64,000 nucleotides of DNA from positions 1,116,001-1,180,000 of the forward strand of contig JAEVLN010000019.1 of the NCBI GenBank assembly GCA_018350325.1, read 5' to 3'. Origin of the DNA: Globodera rostochiensis (taxonomy: Eukaryota > Nematoda > Chromadorea > Rhabditida > Heteroderidae). The translations under genes and the position numbers were made by a program. This document shows, in pieces, positions 48,223 to 61,200 of the stretch (within the stretch, counting starts at the first letter, position 1; every line of letters begins with the position of its first letter). The notes beneath the pieces are model-generated. The model was not told where the DNA came from and ran no database searches. It was given only the letters and a program-made list of their open reading frames with translations.

Positions 48223-50394
48223 ATGGCTCCTACGGTGGATCGTGCTTCGCAGCAAATGAATGAGTACAAAGCCTCCAAGAAGGTTTGTGTTTCCCAACAG
48301 TTGTTTTGGTGATTTGATGTGCATTTTCTCTGGCAGGAGACGGATGTTCTCACGATGTCCAACGGGGCGCCTATCTACAATAAAAACGCAGTGCTGACGG
48401 TTGGCCCTCGTGGTCCGATGCTGTTGCAGGACGTCGGTGAGTTACTTCCTTCTTGATGCATTTGAAGACGTTTTTCTGTTAGTATATATGGACGAAATGG
48501 GCCACTTTGATCGGGAGCGAATTCCGGAGCGTGTCGTCCACGCTAAGGGGGGAGGAGCACACGGCTATTTTGAGGTGACCAACAAAGACATCACGAAGTA
48601 CAGCAAGGCTGCCCTGTTCAGCGAGGTCGGAAAGCGCACTCCGCTGTTTATCCGTTTCTCAAGCGTCGGTATGTTCGTTCTTTTACCTTAGCTTTTTTTA
48701 TTGGATGAAGAAATCGTTTTCAGGTGGAGAGGCTGGAAGCGCTGACACCGCCCGAGACCCACGCGGTTTTGCCATCAAATTCTACACTGAGGAGGGCAAT
48801 TGGGATTTGGTTGGAAACAACACACCGGTAGGCTTCACTGTGCTGAATTATGATCCAAATTTCTCTGTCGGATTTGCAGATTTTCTTCATCCGCGATCCA
48901 TTTCTTTTCCCAAATTTCATCCACACACAAAAGCGCAATCCGATCACACATCTTAAGGACCCGGAAATGGTTGGTTTAATGCAGCCAAAGTAAAACTCGG
49001 TCTATTTTTTAGATGTGGGATTTTTGGACTCTGCGACCCGAAGCATTGCATCAGGTGATGTTTCTGTTCTCCGACCGTGGAACTCCGGATGGGTTTAGAC
49101 ACATGAATGGTATTTGAAAGGGTTACTAACTCGAACAGGTCAACGGCGCCCCTTCATTAAGGCTATGGCAGTCATACGTTCAAACTTGTCGACAACATGG
49201 GCAAAGCGGTCTATTGCAAATTTCACATAAAAGTGCAGAATCGATTGTATATTCTCTCTTAATTTGGCGATTATTTCTTTTTTAGACCCGTCAGGGCATT
49301 AAAAATTTGTCTGCTGAGAAAGCCCTCCAATTGTCAGCAGAGGACCCGGTAGTTTATGTGGTAAATGATCATTTGGAAGTTTTGCTTAAGGATTACGCCA
49401 TTCGTGACCTCTATAATGCGATCGCCAGTGGCGACTTCCCGCAGTGGGACTTCTTCATTCAGGTGAATCCATCATTCGGAATTTAAGTTTTGCTCATTTT
49501 CAGGTGATGACCTTTGAAGAAGCCTCACATTTTCGTTGGAATCCATTCGACTTGACCAAAGTTTGGCCTCACGGCGATTTTCCGTTGATTCCATGTGATT
49601 TTCGCGTATTCGTCGGAGGATTTAATCGAATAGCTTTTTGAGGTGGACGAATCGTGCTTAATCGCAACCCGCAGAATTACTTCGCTGAGGTGGAACAATC
49701 GGCGTTTGCTCCCTCTCGAATTGTTCCAGGAATTGAATTTTCACCCGATAAAATGCTACAAGGTAACAGCAAAGCAGAAGCACGAATTTGTAGCAGTTGT
49801 CCTTCAGGACGTCTCTTCTCCTATCCCGACACACAATTCCATCGACTCGGTCCAAACTTTATGAAACTGCCCATCAACTGTCCGTACAGAACCCGTGTCC
49901 GTAACACACAGATTGACGGATCGGCATGTTTCGACGACAATAGAGGTGGGAATGTTTCTACAAAAGCAGCCGAATTGTAGACATCTTGGATTGCAAGCCA
50001 AAGCCCCCGAACAAGTTTAGATGGTGCTCCGGTCTACCATCCGAATTCTTATGGAGGTCCGAAAGAAGTGGCGACAGCGCGCGAAAGTGTGTTTTCTATT
50101 TCTGGCGATGTTGAACGTTATAACACGGGCGACGACGACAATTATGCGCAGCCGGCGTTGTTCTGGGAGAAGGTGGAGTTTGATGAGTTTTTCTCAATTC
50201 GGATTCATTTATTCCAGGTCCTCGATGAAGACCATCGCAAACGTCTTGTGTCCAATCTGGGTGGCTCTTTGAAAATGACTTCTCAGTCGGTGCAAGAGCG
50301 TGCAGTGCGCGAATTCACAAAGGTCAGTCCGGACCTCGGCCGTGCTCTGCAGAAGGAATTGGAGAAAGGAAATCAAGAGCGACACCATATTTAA
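48223..50394 (+). CDS. Catalase
   Basis: Haem enzyme breaking hydrogen peroxide to water and oxygen. Starts [20 protein letters not shown]. The distal histidine sits in [20 protein letters not shown]; then [42 protein letters not shown] (active-site Asn), [93 protein letters not shown]. The proximal tyrosine is in [18 protein letters not shown]-terminal NAD-binding-type end: [40 protein letters not shown]. About twelve exons. The last residues are ERHHI; I see no SKL-type peroxisome signal. AATAAA at 50526-50531. Confidence 0.97.
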
Positions 50395-50525
50395 AGATGA
50401 TATTAATAGAGCGTCAGTCACCATATTTAACGATTTTAATATATGAACACTTTTGACGTAATAGGAATAAGGCATTGAGTAAAAGTGATTATGCGTTTAT
50501 GAGAATATATAAATAATGGTCGGAA

Positions 50526-50531
50526 AATAAA
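50526..50531 (+). terminator. Polyadenylation signal of catalase
   Basis: AATAAA 132 bases after the catalase stop. Confidence 0.5.
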
Positions 50532-50688
50532 AAATTTCATCGGTTTTTGTTAAGACACGTCAATTGTTTGCAATTGCATTGCTCCGATAGTCCCTCACCC
50601 TCGTCATGAAAACTTGAGAAACTGTGTTGGGATTGCTGTAAACTTTTGGACAATTTCGAATAATTGTCATCCCATGCCATATACCCGA

Positions 50689-51389
50689 TCATCCGCAGCA
50701 TGGGTCACCAGTGGCACTGTTCAGAATCGAATTCACTAAGTCCAACTGAGGGAAGAACAGGACGAGCATCAGCCGGGCGCCCACTTCTCCCAGCACAATG
50801 GCAGCACAAAGCCAAACATTGAAAGTCATGAAGATGAGCATGAGCAAATAGCTGAGAGTCAGTTGGATCGCGTGAAGAGATGCATCGGCAGAGACGGCCA
50901 TAAGTCGTGTCCTAAGGCAGAAAATTTGAACTAAGTCGCGATGGTAGGAGATACTTGGACTCGTCGAACATAAATTTTTCCTATGCCTGTATTCAAAACT
51001 AAAATTTTAAACCTTCGCGTTTCAGCGTCTGCTTGGCCGTTGTTCGTCAGTTGAACGGAAGAGGACTGTCTGCTGGAGGCCTGGTAAAGCGCCCTTTTTC
51101 TGCTCAGCCGAAACCAACGTACAAATTCTAACCCAAAACATAAGGCCAATATGGCCAAACATGAGAGGAAGATACCTGAATGTGAACAAAAACAATTATT
51201 TTCGAAAAATTGGTCGGGAAGCCAACCTAAAGCGGAGTTTGTGCGCCAAAACCCAAACAGAATGGTCTCATTAACGCCAAAATGGAAGAACATCGCGTGC
51301 ATCGACATTTGCGTGCCCCCTCCGTCCGCCGAGTTGTGGTGATGTTCAAGCTGTTGGCCATGCCCGTGGTGATTATGTTCATGTGCCAT
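50689..51389 (-). CDS. CTR-type copper transporter
   Basis: Trimeric high-affinity copper(I) importer. The N terminus is His/Met-rich: MAHEHNHHGHGQQLEHHH, MSMHAMFFHFGVNETIL, FGFWRTNSALG. Three membrane segments follow: IFLSCLAILALCFGLEFVRW, LSYLLMLIFMTFNVWLCAAI, and VLGEVGARLMLVLFF. The second has the M-x(3)-M copper motif (MLIFM). The usual GxxxG of the third segment appears as GEVG. The C terminus ends DPCCG, a cysteine pair in place of the common HCH. Two or three introns. Confidence 0.88.
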
Positions 51390-52479
51390 CCCTTCATAAA
51401 ACGCAAAACTTTATTTTAATCGTGAACGATTTGTTGAGAGAATCACACGGAGTGGAAGGGAAATGCCCAAACAAAAACTGGAATAAATGGAGGGGGGGGG
51501 GGAGAGGGAATATCGCTACAAAAACAAACAATCGAACGAATGGGGGAGAGACAAAGGATCACAATTAAAGCAATGGATATAATTACAGTGAAGAGGAATT
51601 ATGCGAGTGAACCGGTGAGAATTATACGAGCAAAGCAATTAATGAATAGGGAGGGAGGGGGGGGGGGGGGGGGGAGTTTAGGGATCATTAATGAATTATT
51701 GTGCCCAATCCTCTCTCTCACTGCAAATCCATCCATTGAAAGCTAATTAAACAAAATAAATAATGCTTAGTAATGACACTTCATCCCAAAAAAAGTAATA
51801 AAAAACAAAACATCATTTAAAATGTAAAAATTTAAAACAGCAGCAATATGTATTAAAAATCGGAATTTTGGGCTATGTGTAACTTGCTTCTAATTTGTAA
51901 GTGGTTTCCGCGGATATTTTATCAGTCGTGCTCAGCTCGATGAGAGGAACCAATTAGTAATTGCTCAGTTTGTTCAAGAACCATCCGAATTATTTTTCAA
52001 TATCGATCGGTGAGAGTTCAGTTCGAACTTCAAACTTTGATGGATGTTAAAGAGGAGATGATGGATGTATTAGAAGTGTTGTGAATGAATGAATGGGAGA
52101 GAGCAAAACGCGCGAAAGCAAGTCGCTTCTCCGTCCCATCAGTTTGGACATGGTCGACAACTGGTCCGGGGCTGGGACGATTCACTCCCTGCGCTTCACA
52201 CGCCCCACAGCCCTCAGCAAATGATGACAGAGAGGCGGTAGAGAGGGGAGGTAACCGGTTTTCCAAATGACAGCACCGTCCAGCTGCTCAGAGCCGACCA
52301 AAAATCATCAATCTTTAGGGGTTATTGTAACGAATAATCATCAAATTGACATTATCTTAGATATGATTAAGGGGTAAACTTTTAGTCTCAAACAATTTGT
52401 TTATTTAATTGATGGAATTCAGCAGGTGAGAGATGGCATTAACCGGCAAATCTTTGGTTTTCATTTCTCTCCGTTCTGT
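51390..52479. other. Gene-free stretch with G runs
   Basis: Between the start of the copper transporter and the stop of the chitin-binding gene, both on minus. G runs of 11 at 51492-51502 and 18 at 51657-51674. No gene, RNA or repeat family seen. Confidence 0.45.
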
Positions 52480-55400
52480 TCAATTTTTTGTGGTCGAATG
52501 ACATTCGGAGATTTGTTGCCGGGGCAGACACTTTCCGATGGGCGAATGGAACACGAAATCGTCTTGGCAAAGGAAGTCTTGCGGCACGCCATCCAAGCAA
52601 ATCAAATAATAAGGCGAGCACTTCGGGCCGTACGTTCCGTTGGGAAGCTGTCCACATGGATTGTTGGCTGTAAATGGGTGGAGGGAGTTGTTGTTTATTC
52701 TTTTTATATTCAGCAAAAAAAAAAGAACCCGGGTGTTGAGGATGTTTATTTGGATTTTGATATTGGGAAGACGAACTTGCGCTGTTTTGGACATGAACAT
52801 TTGGGCGTCGATTTGTCGGTGGTGCGGGAACGCTAAATTTTGGCGGGAATTCAATTTAAAATTTTGTTCCAAACGGCGGCGGAGGCGGCGCTAAAACGGT
52901 GCCCCCACATTCCGGCACATTGTTTTCGTAGTTGCATTGGCCGGCCAACTCCGTGTACTTCAAATGTGCCGGACACGTAAACGTATAGGCGTTCAGACCG
53001 GTGCAACTGAAAGTGCCAAAGAAAAGAATAAAAAGGAGGGCACCAAAACCTAAAATATGTTGAGCTGCAGCCGTGGCTGTAATATCCGATTGCCCGACCA
53101 GAACAAGTGAAGTTCGGGGCGGAGACGTTCAGAGTTGTAATGACAGCGGTGTGAACGTTATTTTGATGTGCCGAAGAAGTTACGAAAGCCAATGGGACAC
53201 TGAATATAAAATGATTTTTTTGGCATTTTTCGAACAAAGGCCATGCCCATAAATTGAGTTTGATTCTTTCGGAAGGAAAATTAAAAATTTCACATTTTCA
53301 TGCTGTCAGAACGTTGTCCGCCACACTTCGCAACGTTCTCGCGATGGTTGCACTGACTGAGCACCGCGTCGTAGAACAACCCCAAAGGACAGTCCATTTT
53401 GGTGGTAATTCCGGCTGTACAGGCGTAAAAGTCCGAGCCACAACCATCCGAGGCCGGGTAAAGGCCGTCATTCTTTCGAAAAGTGACACAAAATCCGCCG
53501 GAGAGTGAATGGTCAATGGTCGGATTGTAATGCAATTGGTTGACGCGACGGGGCGGCAACCGGCGGCCATCCTTCGCTTCCGGGGGAACGGACGCGTTGT
53601 TTCGGTATTGGCGACTTACAAATTAAAATGAATTAATTCATTTGCCGCAATCGTTCCCTCACCTGTTAATGGTGGTGGAGGTGACAGGCGGCTGAGACGA
53701 AGTGGTGAAGCTGTTTCTTGAGGCTGAGGTCGGAGGTTGCTGGAAGGTTTTGCAAATTTAATGATTAATTTGACGTTTACTTGAAGCTTCGGTGGCAATT
53801 GCCGTTGGGTAGAAGGCGTACTGGGAATTTGGCCAGTGGGGAGGGGGTGGACGTGTTGTGGTTGATGGTTGTGTTGCGTGGCGGCGGAGGGGTGGACGTG
53901 TTGTGGTTGATGGTTCTGTTGCGTGGCGGCGGAGGGGTGGACGTGTTGTGGTTGATGGTTCTGTTGCGTGGCGGCGGAGGGGTGGACGTGTTGTGGTTGA
54001 TGGTTGTGTTGCGTCGCGGCGGAGGGGTGGACGTGTTGTGGTTGATGGTTGTGTTGCGTGGCGGCGGAGGGGTAGACGTGTTGTGGTTGCTGCGTGGCGA
54101 AGGGATGGACTTGTTGTGGTTGCTGCGTGGCGGAAGGATGGACGTGTTGTGGTTGATGGTTGTGTTGCGTGTGGGCGGAAACGGATGGGGAAGTTCTTAA
54201 TTGTTGACATTTTGGCATAATTGTGCCAATTGACTGACTTTCCGCTCTGCTGATGCTCATTCTGCTGGAGGGCGTCCTCTGCACAATTTTCAGCGTATTG
54301 GCAGGACAAACTGTTCATGTCGAAAACGAGTTTGCCAGGGCACGCCAATTTGGTGGCCGTTCCCGCCAGGCAGGTGTAGAAATGGCTAGTGCAGTGCCGT
54401 CGTACATAATATCCGTTACGCTTGGCGCCACAACGGAAATCGGAGTCGGGCGGCGGCGGTTGCGGGGGATGGACGGGCGGCGGCAGCGCCCCGGGGGTTG
54501 TCGGCTTGCCGGGAGGCGACTGTCTGAAATGCACAAATTCCGCTCGTTACGCTATAAACTAATCGAATTGGCCTTAAACAACGTACGCCGAATCGTTACA
54601 CATGCGGGGATACTGGCAAAGTGCCCTCGACGGATCAAACAAAAGATTGCCTTAAGCAAATGGAAAATAAAATAAAATGATTTTTGTTTTTGATTTTGTT
54701 TTGCCTGGACACGTCAGTTGAGTGGCATGCCCTCCAACGCCTTAAGCAAAAAGAAACAAATCAATTGGAAAAGGCTTTCTGACAAGTGTAAAAGTGAGGA
54801 GCACACGGCCGCTTGAAGTAATATCCGTCGACGCGTCCCTTGCAGCGAAATGTGCTGTTTTGTGTAATGATCGGACGACGGGGCGGGGCGGCGGTTGGCG
54901 GAGAAGCGGGAGGAAACTGCGCAAATTGGGGGGGGGGGGGTAATTAGGGACTAATTTGGAGGGCAAAGAGTGACCGGACCATCGGCTGAGAGTATTTGGG
55001 CGGAAGGGGCCAACTGAAAATCAAAAAATGGCATATTTCAGAGGATTTAATGTTTGCGCACATTTGGCCACATTTCTGCGGGTGTTCGCATTTGCCCGCG
55101 GTCTCATCGTACACCAGGCCGCCGTGGCAATTCTGCGGGTTGGCCAACGAGTTGAAGCAGTTCACAAAGTTGGGCTGACAATGGCCTTGCCCATAATGGC
55201 CATTAGCCCTGCCCGAACAGCTGAAGTTCGCAAAGGGGGCGGCTGCTTGGAGCTAAATTTGGGAATTTTGTGCAAAACAATCGGAGGCGGGGATTAAACG
55301 GGGGAATTTATGGACGGGGGCGAAGGCTGGTGGAAGACGGGCCCTGCCGACGGATTTGAACCTCTAAAAGAGGCCGAAACGAGCAATTTAATTTAATTCG

Positions 55401-57443
55401 AAAATGGACCCCGCGGGGGCATTGTTTTTGTTGCAATTATCCGGATATTCGCACGCTGCCGTTGTGGGGTCAAAGACCAGTTTTGCGGGGCAATTCATTT
55501 TCACCAGCGCGCTGTTCGAACACACCAAATAAGTCGGCTAAAATTATAAAACTTTGGCAATTAAAAAGGAAAATCTGAGGACCTGACAAGATTGCTGCAG
55601 GTAATTGCCATCGGCTTTGCCTCCGCAGTTGAAGTTGACGACGGGTTGGGGTTGAACGGGTTGGGGTTGAACGAGTTGGGGTTGAACGGGTTGGGGTTGA
55701 ACGGGTTGGGGTTGAACGAGTTGGGGTTGAACGGGTTGGGGTTGAACGGGTTGGGGTTGAGGTTGGGGTTGAACGGGTTGGAGTTGAACGGGTTGGGGTT
55801 GATGGGATGCCACGGGTTGGGAGCTTAAATTTAGAAAACTTAAAATCTTTCCTAAGGGAATAAATGCCTTTTCTGCCAGCAAATTTGCGGGAGTGTGCAC
55901 TGTGCGCGCTTCGCGTCGTAAACGGAATTGGTCGAACAATTAAACTCGCGCAGAATGCCTAAATAAACGGCAACAAAATAAAAGTGAAGGAAATGCCAAA
56001 AAACAAAACAAATTAACCATTTGTGCACGTGAAAAAGGAAGGGGCGCAGAAACTCTTTTTGTAGGCGCCGTTTTGTTTGCCGGAACAATTGAAGTTGGCA
56101 ATCTTTGGCATTATTTTATTTGTTTTAATTAACATAATTATTTGGCATTATTTTATTTGTTTTAATTATTTGGCATTATTTTATTTGTTATTATTATTAA
56201 TTAATAATTATTGTAATAATATAATTATTTTTCAAACTTCCAATTGCCGTTGGACGTATTGACCTCCGAAGTAATAAGCGCTGGTGCCATGCTCTAAAAC
56301 CGGTCCAATCGAATTTATTTTCGCTTGCGATCGGCCCGGTCTGAAAATTTTGTTAATTTTTGACGAAAAATTTAATTAATTTTTCTCACTTTTTATTGGC
56401 ACATTGATCAATAAAGGCGCATTCGCTGTTTTCCTCGTCGAACATTAAGCCGGAAGAGCAGGCGGACATTTCGGCGGGACGCCCCTCGAGGCACAAAAAG
56501 AAAACGTTCGACTCGCAATGCCGCAGGGCGTGGAGGCCGTCCTTTTTGTCTTAAAAAGTTAAAAACATTAAAATGGAAAAAGGCAATTTATTTATTACCC
56601 GAACAATTGAACGAAGCGAGCGCCTCGGGCGACGGACGCTTTTCTTCCGACGAATTGAGCGGCCGACCGCCGCAGGCGACGATATTTGCGCGATGGTCGC
56701 ATTCTGAACGAAAAGCGCACATTAGGCGAATTTTTTCATTTTTTATTTATATTTTTCGTTTCCGTGGGTCATTAAAATTAAAATAGGATTTTACTTCCAT
56801 TAATAACGTTGTAGAACAGCCCCTTAGGGCAGCCGTAAGGGAAAGGCTTTCCGGTGGAACATCCCCAAAAGGAATTGGAGCAGGCGCCGTCTCTTTCCAA
56901 GTAAATGCCGTCCTTTTTGCCGTTACAATCGAATGGGCGGACCTGTCGAAATTGCAAAAGTCCAAAAAATTCCCCCAAATTTTCGACCCTCGGGGGGTTT
57001 CCGTTTATTGGCAAAAGAAATTCTGCGAATGGCCGGCCGTTCCCCGCGTATCCGTGAGGCGTTTGCGGGGCCGTGTCGGACAATTGAGGGCTGGAGAAGC
57101 CGTCCTCGAACGGCGTCAGCCTTTGGGAAGGGCCATTTTGGGGGCTAAAATTGCATTTTAAGAGCATTTTGGGAATATTTCAATTTACTCCGCTCCAACG
57201 GAAATTTTTTGTTGGAAATTGTCCTCAAATGCCAACTTCCGAGCAGTTACATATTTGGGCATGGCACTAAATTAATTGCATTTAAAATGCCAAACTTTCC
57301 ATTTTTATTCACTTTTCGGTGAGCCGCCGATTTTGTCGAATTGCGCCTTTGTTTGAATTGGAATTGCCGCCGGTTGACATCAGCAGAAGGCATACGGCAG
57401 CGAAGGAAAACCGAAAAAGCATCGAATGGCACTGACAAATCAT
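52480..57443 (-). CDS. CBD-1-like protein with about ten chitin-binding (peritrophin-A) domains
   Basis: Secreted; CBD-1 anchors the C. elegans eggshell to the oocyte surface. The start [20 protein letters not shown] is a signal peptide. Ten CBM14 modules can be read by their six-cysteine pattern; examples are [13 protein letters not shown] with [68 protein letters not shown] with [10 protein letters not shown], and [20 protein letters not shown]. The final one ends [12 protein letters not shown]. Linkers are Pro/Gln/His-rich, including a 15-bp QPVQP array (55640-55805) and a 45-bp [14 protein letters not shown] array (53850-54095). Many short introns. The intron at 54196-54238 sets the frame of the second array. 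C. elegans CBD-1 has twelve domains, so it may lose two or I missed some. Confidence 0.85.
53850..54200 (-). repeat. 45-bp coding repeat (15-residue linker units)
   Basis: Five to six units of 45 bp encoding [15 protein letters not shown] in the chosen frame, plus shorter degenerate units toward 54180. Confidence 0.9.
55640..55805 (-). repeat. 15-bp coding repeat (Gln/Pro/Val linker)
   Basis: About eleven units of TTGGGGTTGAACGGG (plus strand), encoding PVQPQ on minus, just N-terminal of a chitin-binding module. Confidence 0.9.
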
Positions 57444-58227
57444 CTTTAGGGACAAAACTAATTAGGGGGGAGGGACAAAACTAATTAAGGGGGGAGGGAC
57501 AAATAAAAGTAAATTAGCATCAAATTTAAGATTTTCCTTTTGAACATTCAATTTGTTGGGGGAGTTCCGTAAGGTGCGGTAAGTTTACTTGGATTAAAAA
57601 GAGCCGCTCGTCCCCTCCATTTACACAAATCCCCCCCCTCCCCCCCCCCCGGGGGGACATTCTCTCGTCCAACGGAATTTTTGCCACCCCCCCCCCCCGG
57701 GGGACATTCTCTCGTCCACGGAACTTTTGCCTCCCCCCCCCCGGGGACATTCTCTCGTCCAACGGAACTTGGAACTTTTGCCACCCCCCCCCCCCCCCCC
57801 CGGGGGGGACATTCTCTCGTCCAACGGAACTTTTGCCATTACTGCCGGAGATTGAGGAGAGGAGATAAGATAAAGCCTCCCCCCTAAGTATTTCTTTCCG
57901 ACGGGAAATGAATAAATCCGTTGGGAACTTTACGTATGACCGATGGCCTTTGACGAATTCTCATAAATATTTATAAAAATACACAAAATTTATTGAAAAT
58001 GACAAAATAATTGAAATGAATTTGGAAGTTAATAAATTTAAATTTAGGGAATATTTGGCGATTTATACGACCGATCATAGCGATTATTTTGGTGCCGAGC
58101 TACCGGGCACAGCGTTGAGATCAAAAATAAATTGGCTGTTTTTATTCATCTGAACAATTTGCTCTCTTCCCGTCCCTGCTGATTTTGGTGGATGGCCTTT
58201 CGTTATGGAAAGAGTAAATGTTCATTT
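57444..58227. other. Intergenic region between the two matrix genes
   Basis: Contains a three-copy AGGGACAAAACTAATTA repeat next to the CBD-1-like start (57455-57510) and the poly-C/poly-G tandem array at 57625-57840. No gene. Confidence 0.5.
57625..57840. repeat. Tandem array with C-run/G-run hinges
   Basis: Four units, each a run of 8-19 C followed by 4-7 G, then GACATTCTCTCGTCCAACGG and AACTTTTGCCA. The adjacent C and G runs can pair as a hairpin. Confidence 0.9.
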
Positions 58228-61200
58228 TCAGTTGTTCCGGGCACTGCTCGGCGTCGAGCTGTTGCTGAAACACTTAACACAGTCCAACAGCAGCGGGAAA
58301 ATGCCGTCCGTTTGAAGGCCGCTCTCCGGAGGGCATTCCGAAGAATGCGTCCGCAAAACATTTTTGGTGGAGAAGGAACACTGCGGGGGGGGGGGGGGAA
58401 TTGTTAAGCCCATAAATATGTAAATGGCGCCCACCATCGATTTGTTCGGGTCGAATTGTGCCCGCGAACAATTTGTGCCCGCGCACTTTTCCGCGCATTC
58501 GCCGACCGTCCAAACTTCCGCGTGCTCAAAATGGTCGTCCGCCTGCACTAACGGCGCGCTTTGCGCGTTCAACAGAGTCAGCGCGTAATGGCAATCTTTT
58601 GGGAGGAAATTTATGCGAATTTATTGGCAACTTCGACAGACTGGAGCATCGAATGCATTTGATCAAAAAAGGGACGGTGGACGCGTGCTGCGGCGTGTGC
58701 CGCGCGGAAGTGCCCCCGCAGGCGACGTCCCCCGAGTCGGCGGTCAGCAGGCAAATGCCACCCGACGATTCGTGGCCGGGCGTCGGAATAAACGCCGCCA
58801 AAGAGCAGTGTTGGACCTGCGCACAAATTAAGCCCCAATTATTTTCAATTAATTAGGAAGGCTTTCGGCCACCTCAAAGCATTTTCGGGCACAATCGGCC
58901 GCCGTGTCCGCTGGCACATCGTTGGTGATGTTCAGCGGCTGTAAATCGGACACCGGCAACGCCACAAATTCCACGCGACCTTCGCAGTTTAAAGTGACCC
59001 CTAAAAAGTAAATAAATAAAATATAAACAAAAAGTTTATTCATTTGCCCTGGGGGTTGACGATGTGCCGTTGATGTTGGGCCGGTTCAACTCCATTTTCA
59101 TCGTTGGAAAACTGTCTTTTTGCGATACTCTGCTCGCTGTCCGTGTTTTTTTCGACGGATTCTGAAAATTCAAAATCTCAAAAAATGATTTAAGCAGCAG
59201 GGCTAAGCAAATAAGCAATTAATTACCCTTAATCCCTCCCAACAATTAATTACCCTTAATCCCTCCCAATAATTAATTACCCTTAATTACCCTTATTCCC
59301 CCCAACACATTTGACACACAAAATTTGCACAACTTCGGGCACCGAAGAGAACTCCCAATTCGAATGGAGTCGGTCGCCGTCCGAACATTTTTGGTCTGCA
59401 AATGAAAGCAAATTGCAAAATGCCCCCCCCCTCCCGCCCACCCAATGGCTTTTCCCCTCCGAAATGCATCAGACAAACGCTGCGCGGGAAGTGCGTGAAG
59501 GCTGCCTGAAAGGGACAAAAGGAGGGCTCTTTCCCTTCTCCCATTGTGCCAAAAGGACGGCTCTTTCCCTTCTCCCATTGTGCCAAAAGGACGGCTCTTT
59601 CCCTTCTCCCATTGTGCCAAAAGGACGGCTCTTTCCCTTCTCCCATTGTGCCAAAAGGACGGCTCTTTCCCTTCTCCCATTGTGCCAAAAGGACGGCTCT
59701 TTCCCTTCTCCCATTGTGCCAAAAGGACGGCTCTTTCCCTTCTCCCATTGTGCCAAAAGGACGGCTCTTTCCCTTCTCCCATTGTGCCAAAAGGACGGCT
59801 CTTTCCCTTCTCCCATTGTGCCAAAAGGACGGCTCTTTCCCTTCTCCCATTGTGCCAAAAGGACGGCTCTTTCCCTCCTCCCATTGTGCCAAAAGGACGG
59901 CTCTTTCCCTTCTCCCATTGTGCCAAAAGGACGGCTCTTTCCCTTCTCCTATTGTGCCAAAAGAGGGGGGGGGGGCTCACCCGCGAGCAGTTCTGCTGGA
60001 AGCAGTCGCGCACGCAATCGTACACAGTTTCAGCCGCCAAAATCACTTCGAATGATTGCGTATAATCTTTAAGCAGTTGGCCCGAAAACTCAAAATCGCC
60101 AGCACAATCTGTTGATGCACATTTAAACGTGCCCACAAACTCAGAAGCCCAACCTTTCACGCCAAATCCAAGAACGGCGGAGGCATTTTGTCCGCCGATG
60201 AACTTGGCAATGCTTGACACCGCCTCCAGGGTCGGCTCTGTGGGAGTGATGGCCCCCGAGTTCGTCTTCATAATGTCGACCAACTGAACGACCTCAAAAC
60301 CCTTTAGCAAATTAAGCCTAAAGAAATTCCGACTTTGGAGACGGCGTCCACCACATCCTCAGAAGCTTCTTCGGTTGCCAAAATTGTGGTGTTTTCTGTT
60401 GCCTCACTAACATCACTCGACGGGGAAAAAGCATCGACACTTTCTGTAGAAGGCGAAGTACTGCTTTGAGCTGACGAAGTTGTGGATTCAGATTCCGTTT
60501 CCTCGTTTGTCTGGTTGTTAGCTTTAACTATGTTGTTTGGTTCTTTCTCAATTATCGGAACTGGAACAGCTGTAGTTCCATCAGTGCCCATAGTACTGCT
60601 CGAACTAGACGGAATTCCACTGGTTTCGTTCTGCCCCACCACTTTTGCAGTTTCATTTTCATCAAAAACAGTCGTAAGTGCTGTTGTTTCAACCGTAGTT
60701 TCAACTGATTCTGTAATGTTCTCAGCAGATGTACTGTTTGGAGTTTGTGCTGTTGACTCCTCCTCGGCAGATGATGTACTGCTTAAAGTCGATGTCTGAT
60801 CAGTAAAGCTGAAAGAAAAAGGTGACGATTCGGAAATATTTGCAGCAGCTGTTCCATTGGTGTCAAAGCCTCCTTCAGCAGGAAGTTCGAAAGGAACTGT
60901 TGATGACGTATTTTCACCCTCAATCTTCTTCTCATTTTCATTAACTGCCAAAGTCGGAACAGAAGACTCTTCTGTATTATTTGGGGTTGTAAAATTTGCC
61001 TCATCCTGTTGTTGTTCCATCTTCGGAATTATCGATTCTACAGTACTGCTTGAAGTTGTTGGCTCTTCAGTACTGCTTGAACTCGTCGTATTTGTCTCAT
61101 CCTGTTGTTGTTCCATCTTCGGAATTATCGCTTCTACAGTACTGCTTGAAGTTGTTGGCTCTTCAGTACTGCTTGAACTTGTGGCATTTGTCTCATCCTG

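Noticed and set aside
59311..60072. Long open frames on both strands over the 34-bp array
   Set aside because: The 34-bp unit is not a multiple of three and happens to lack stops, so every frame reads through. The array is intronic in the minus gene.
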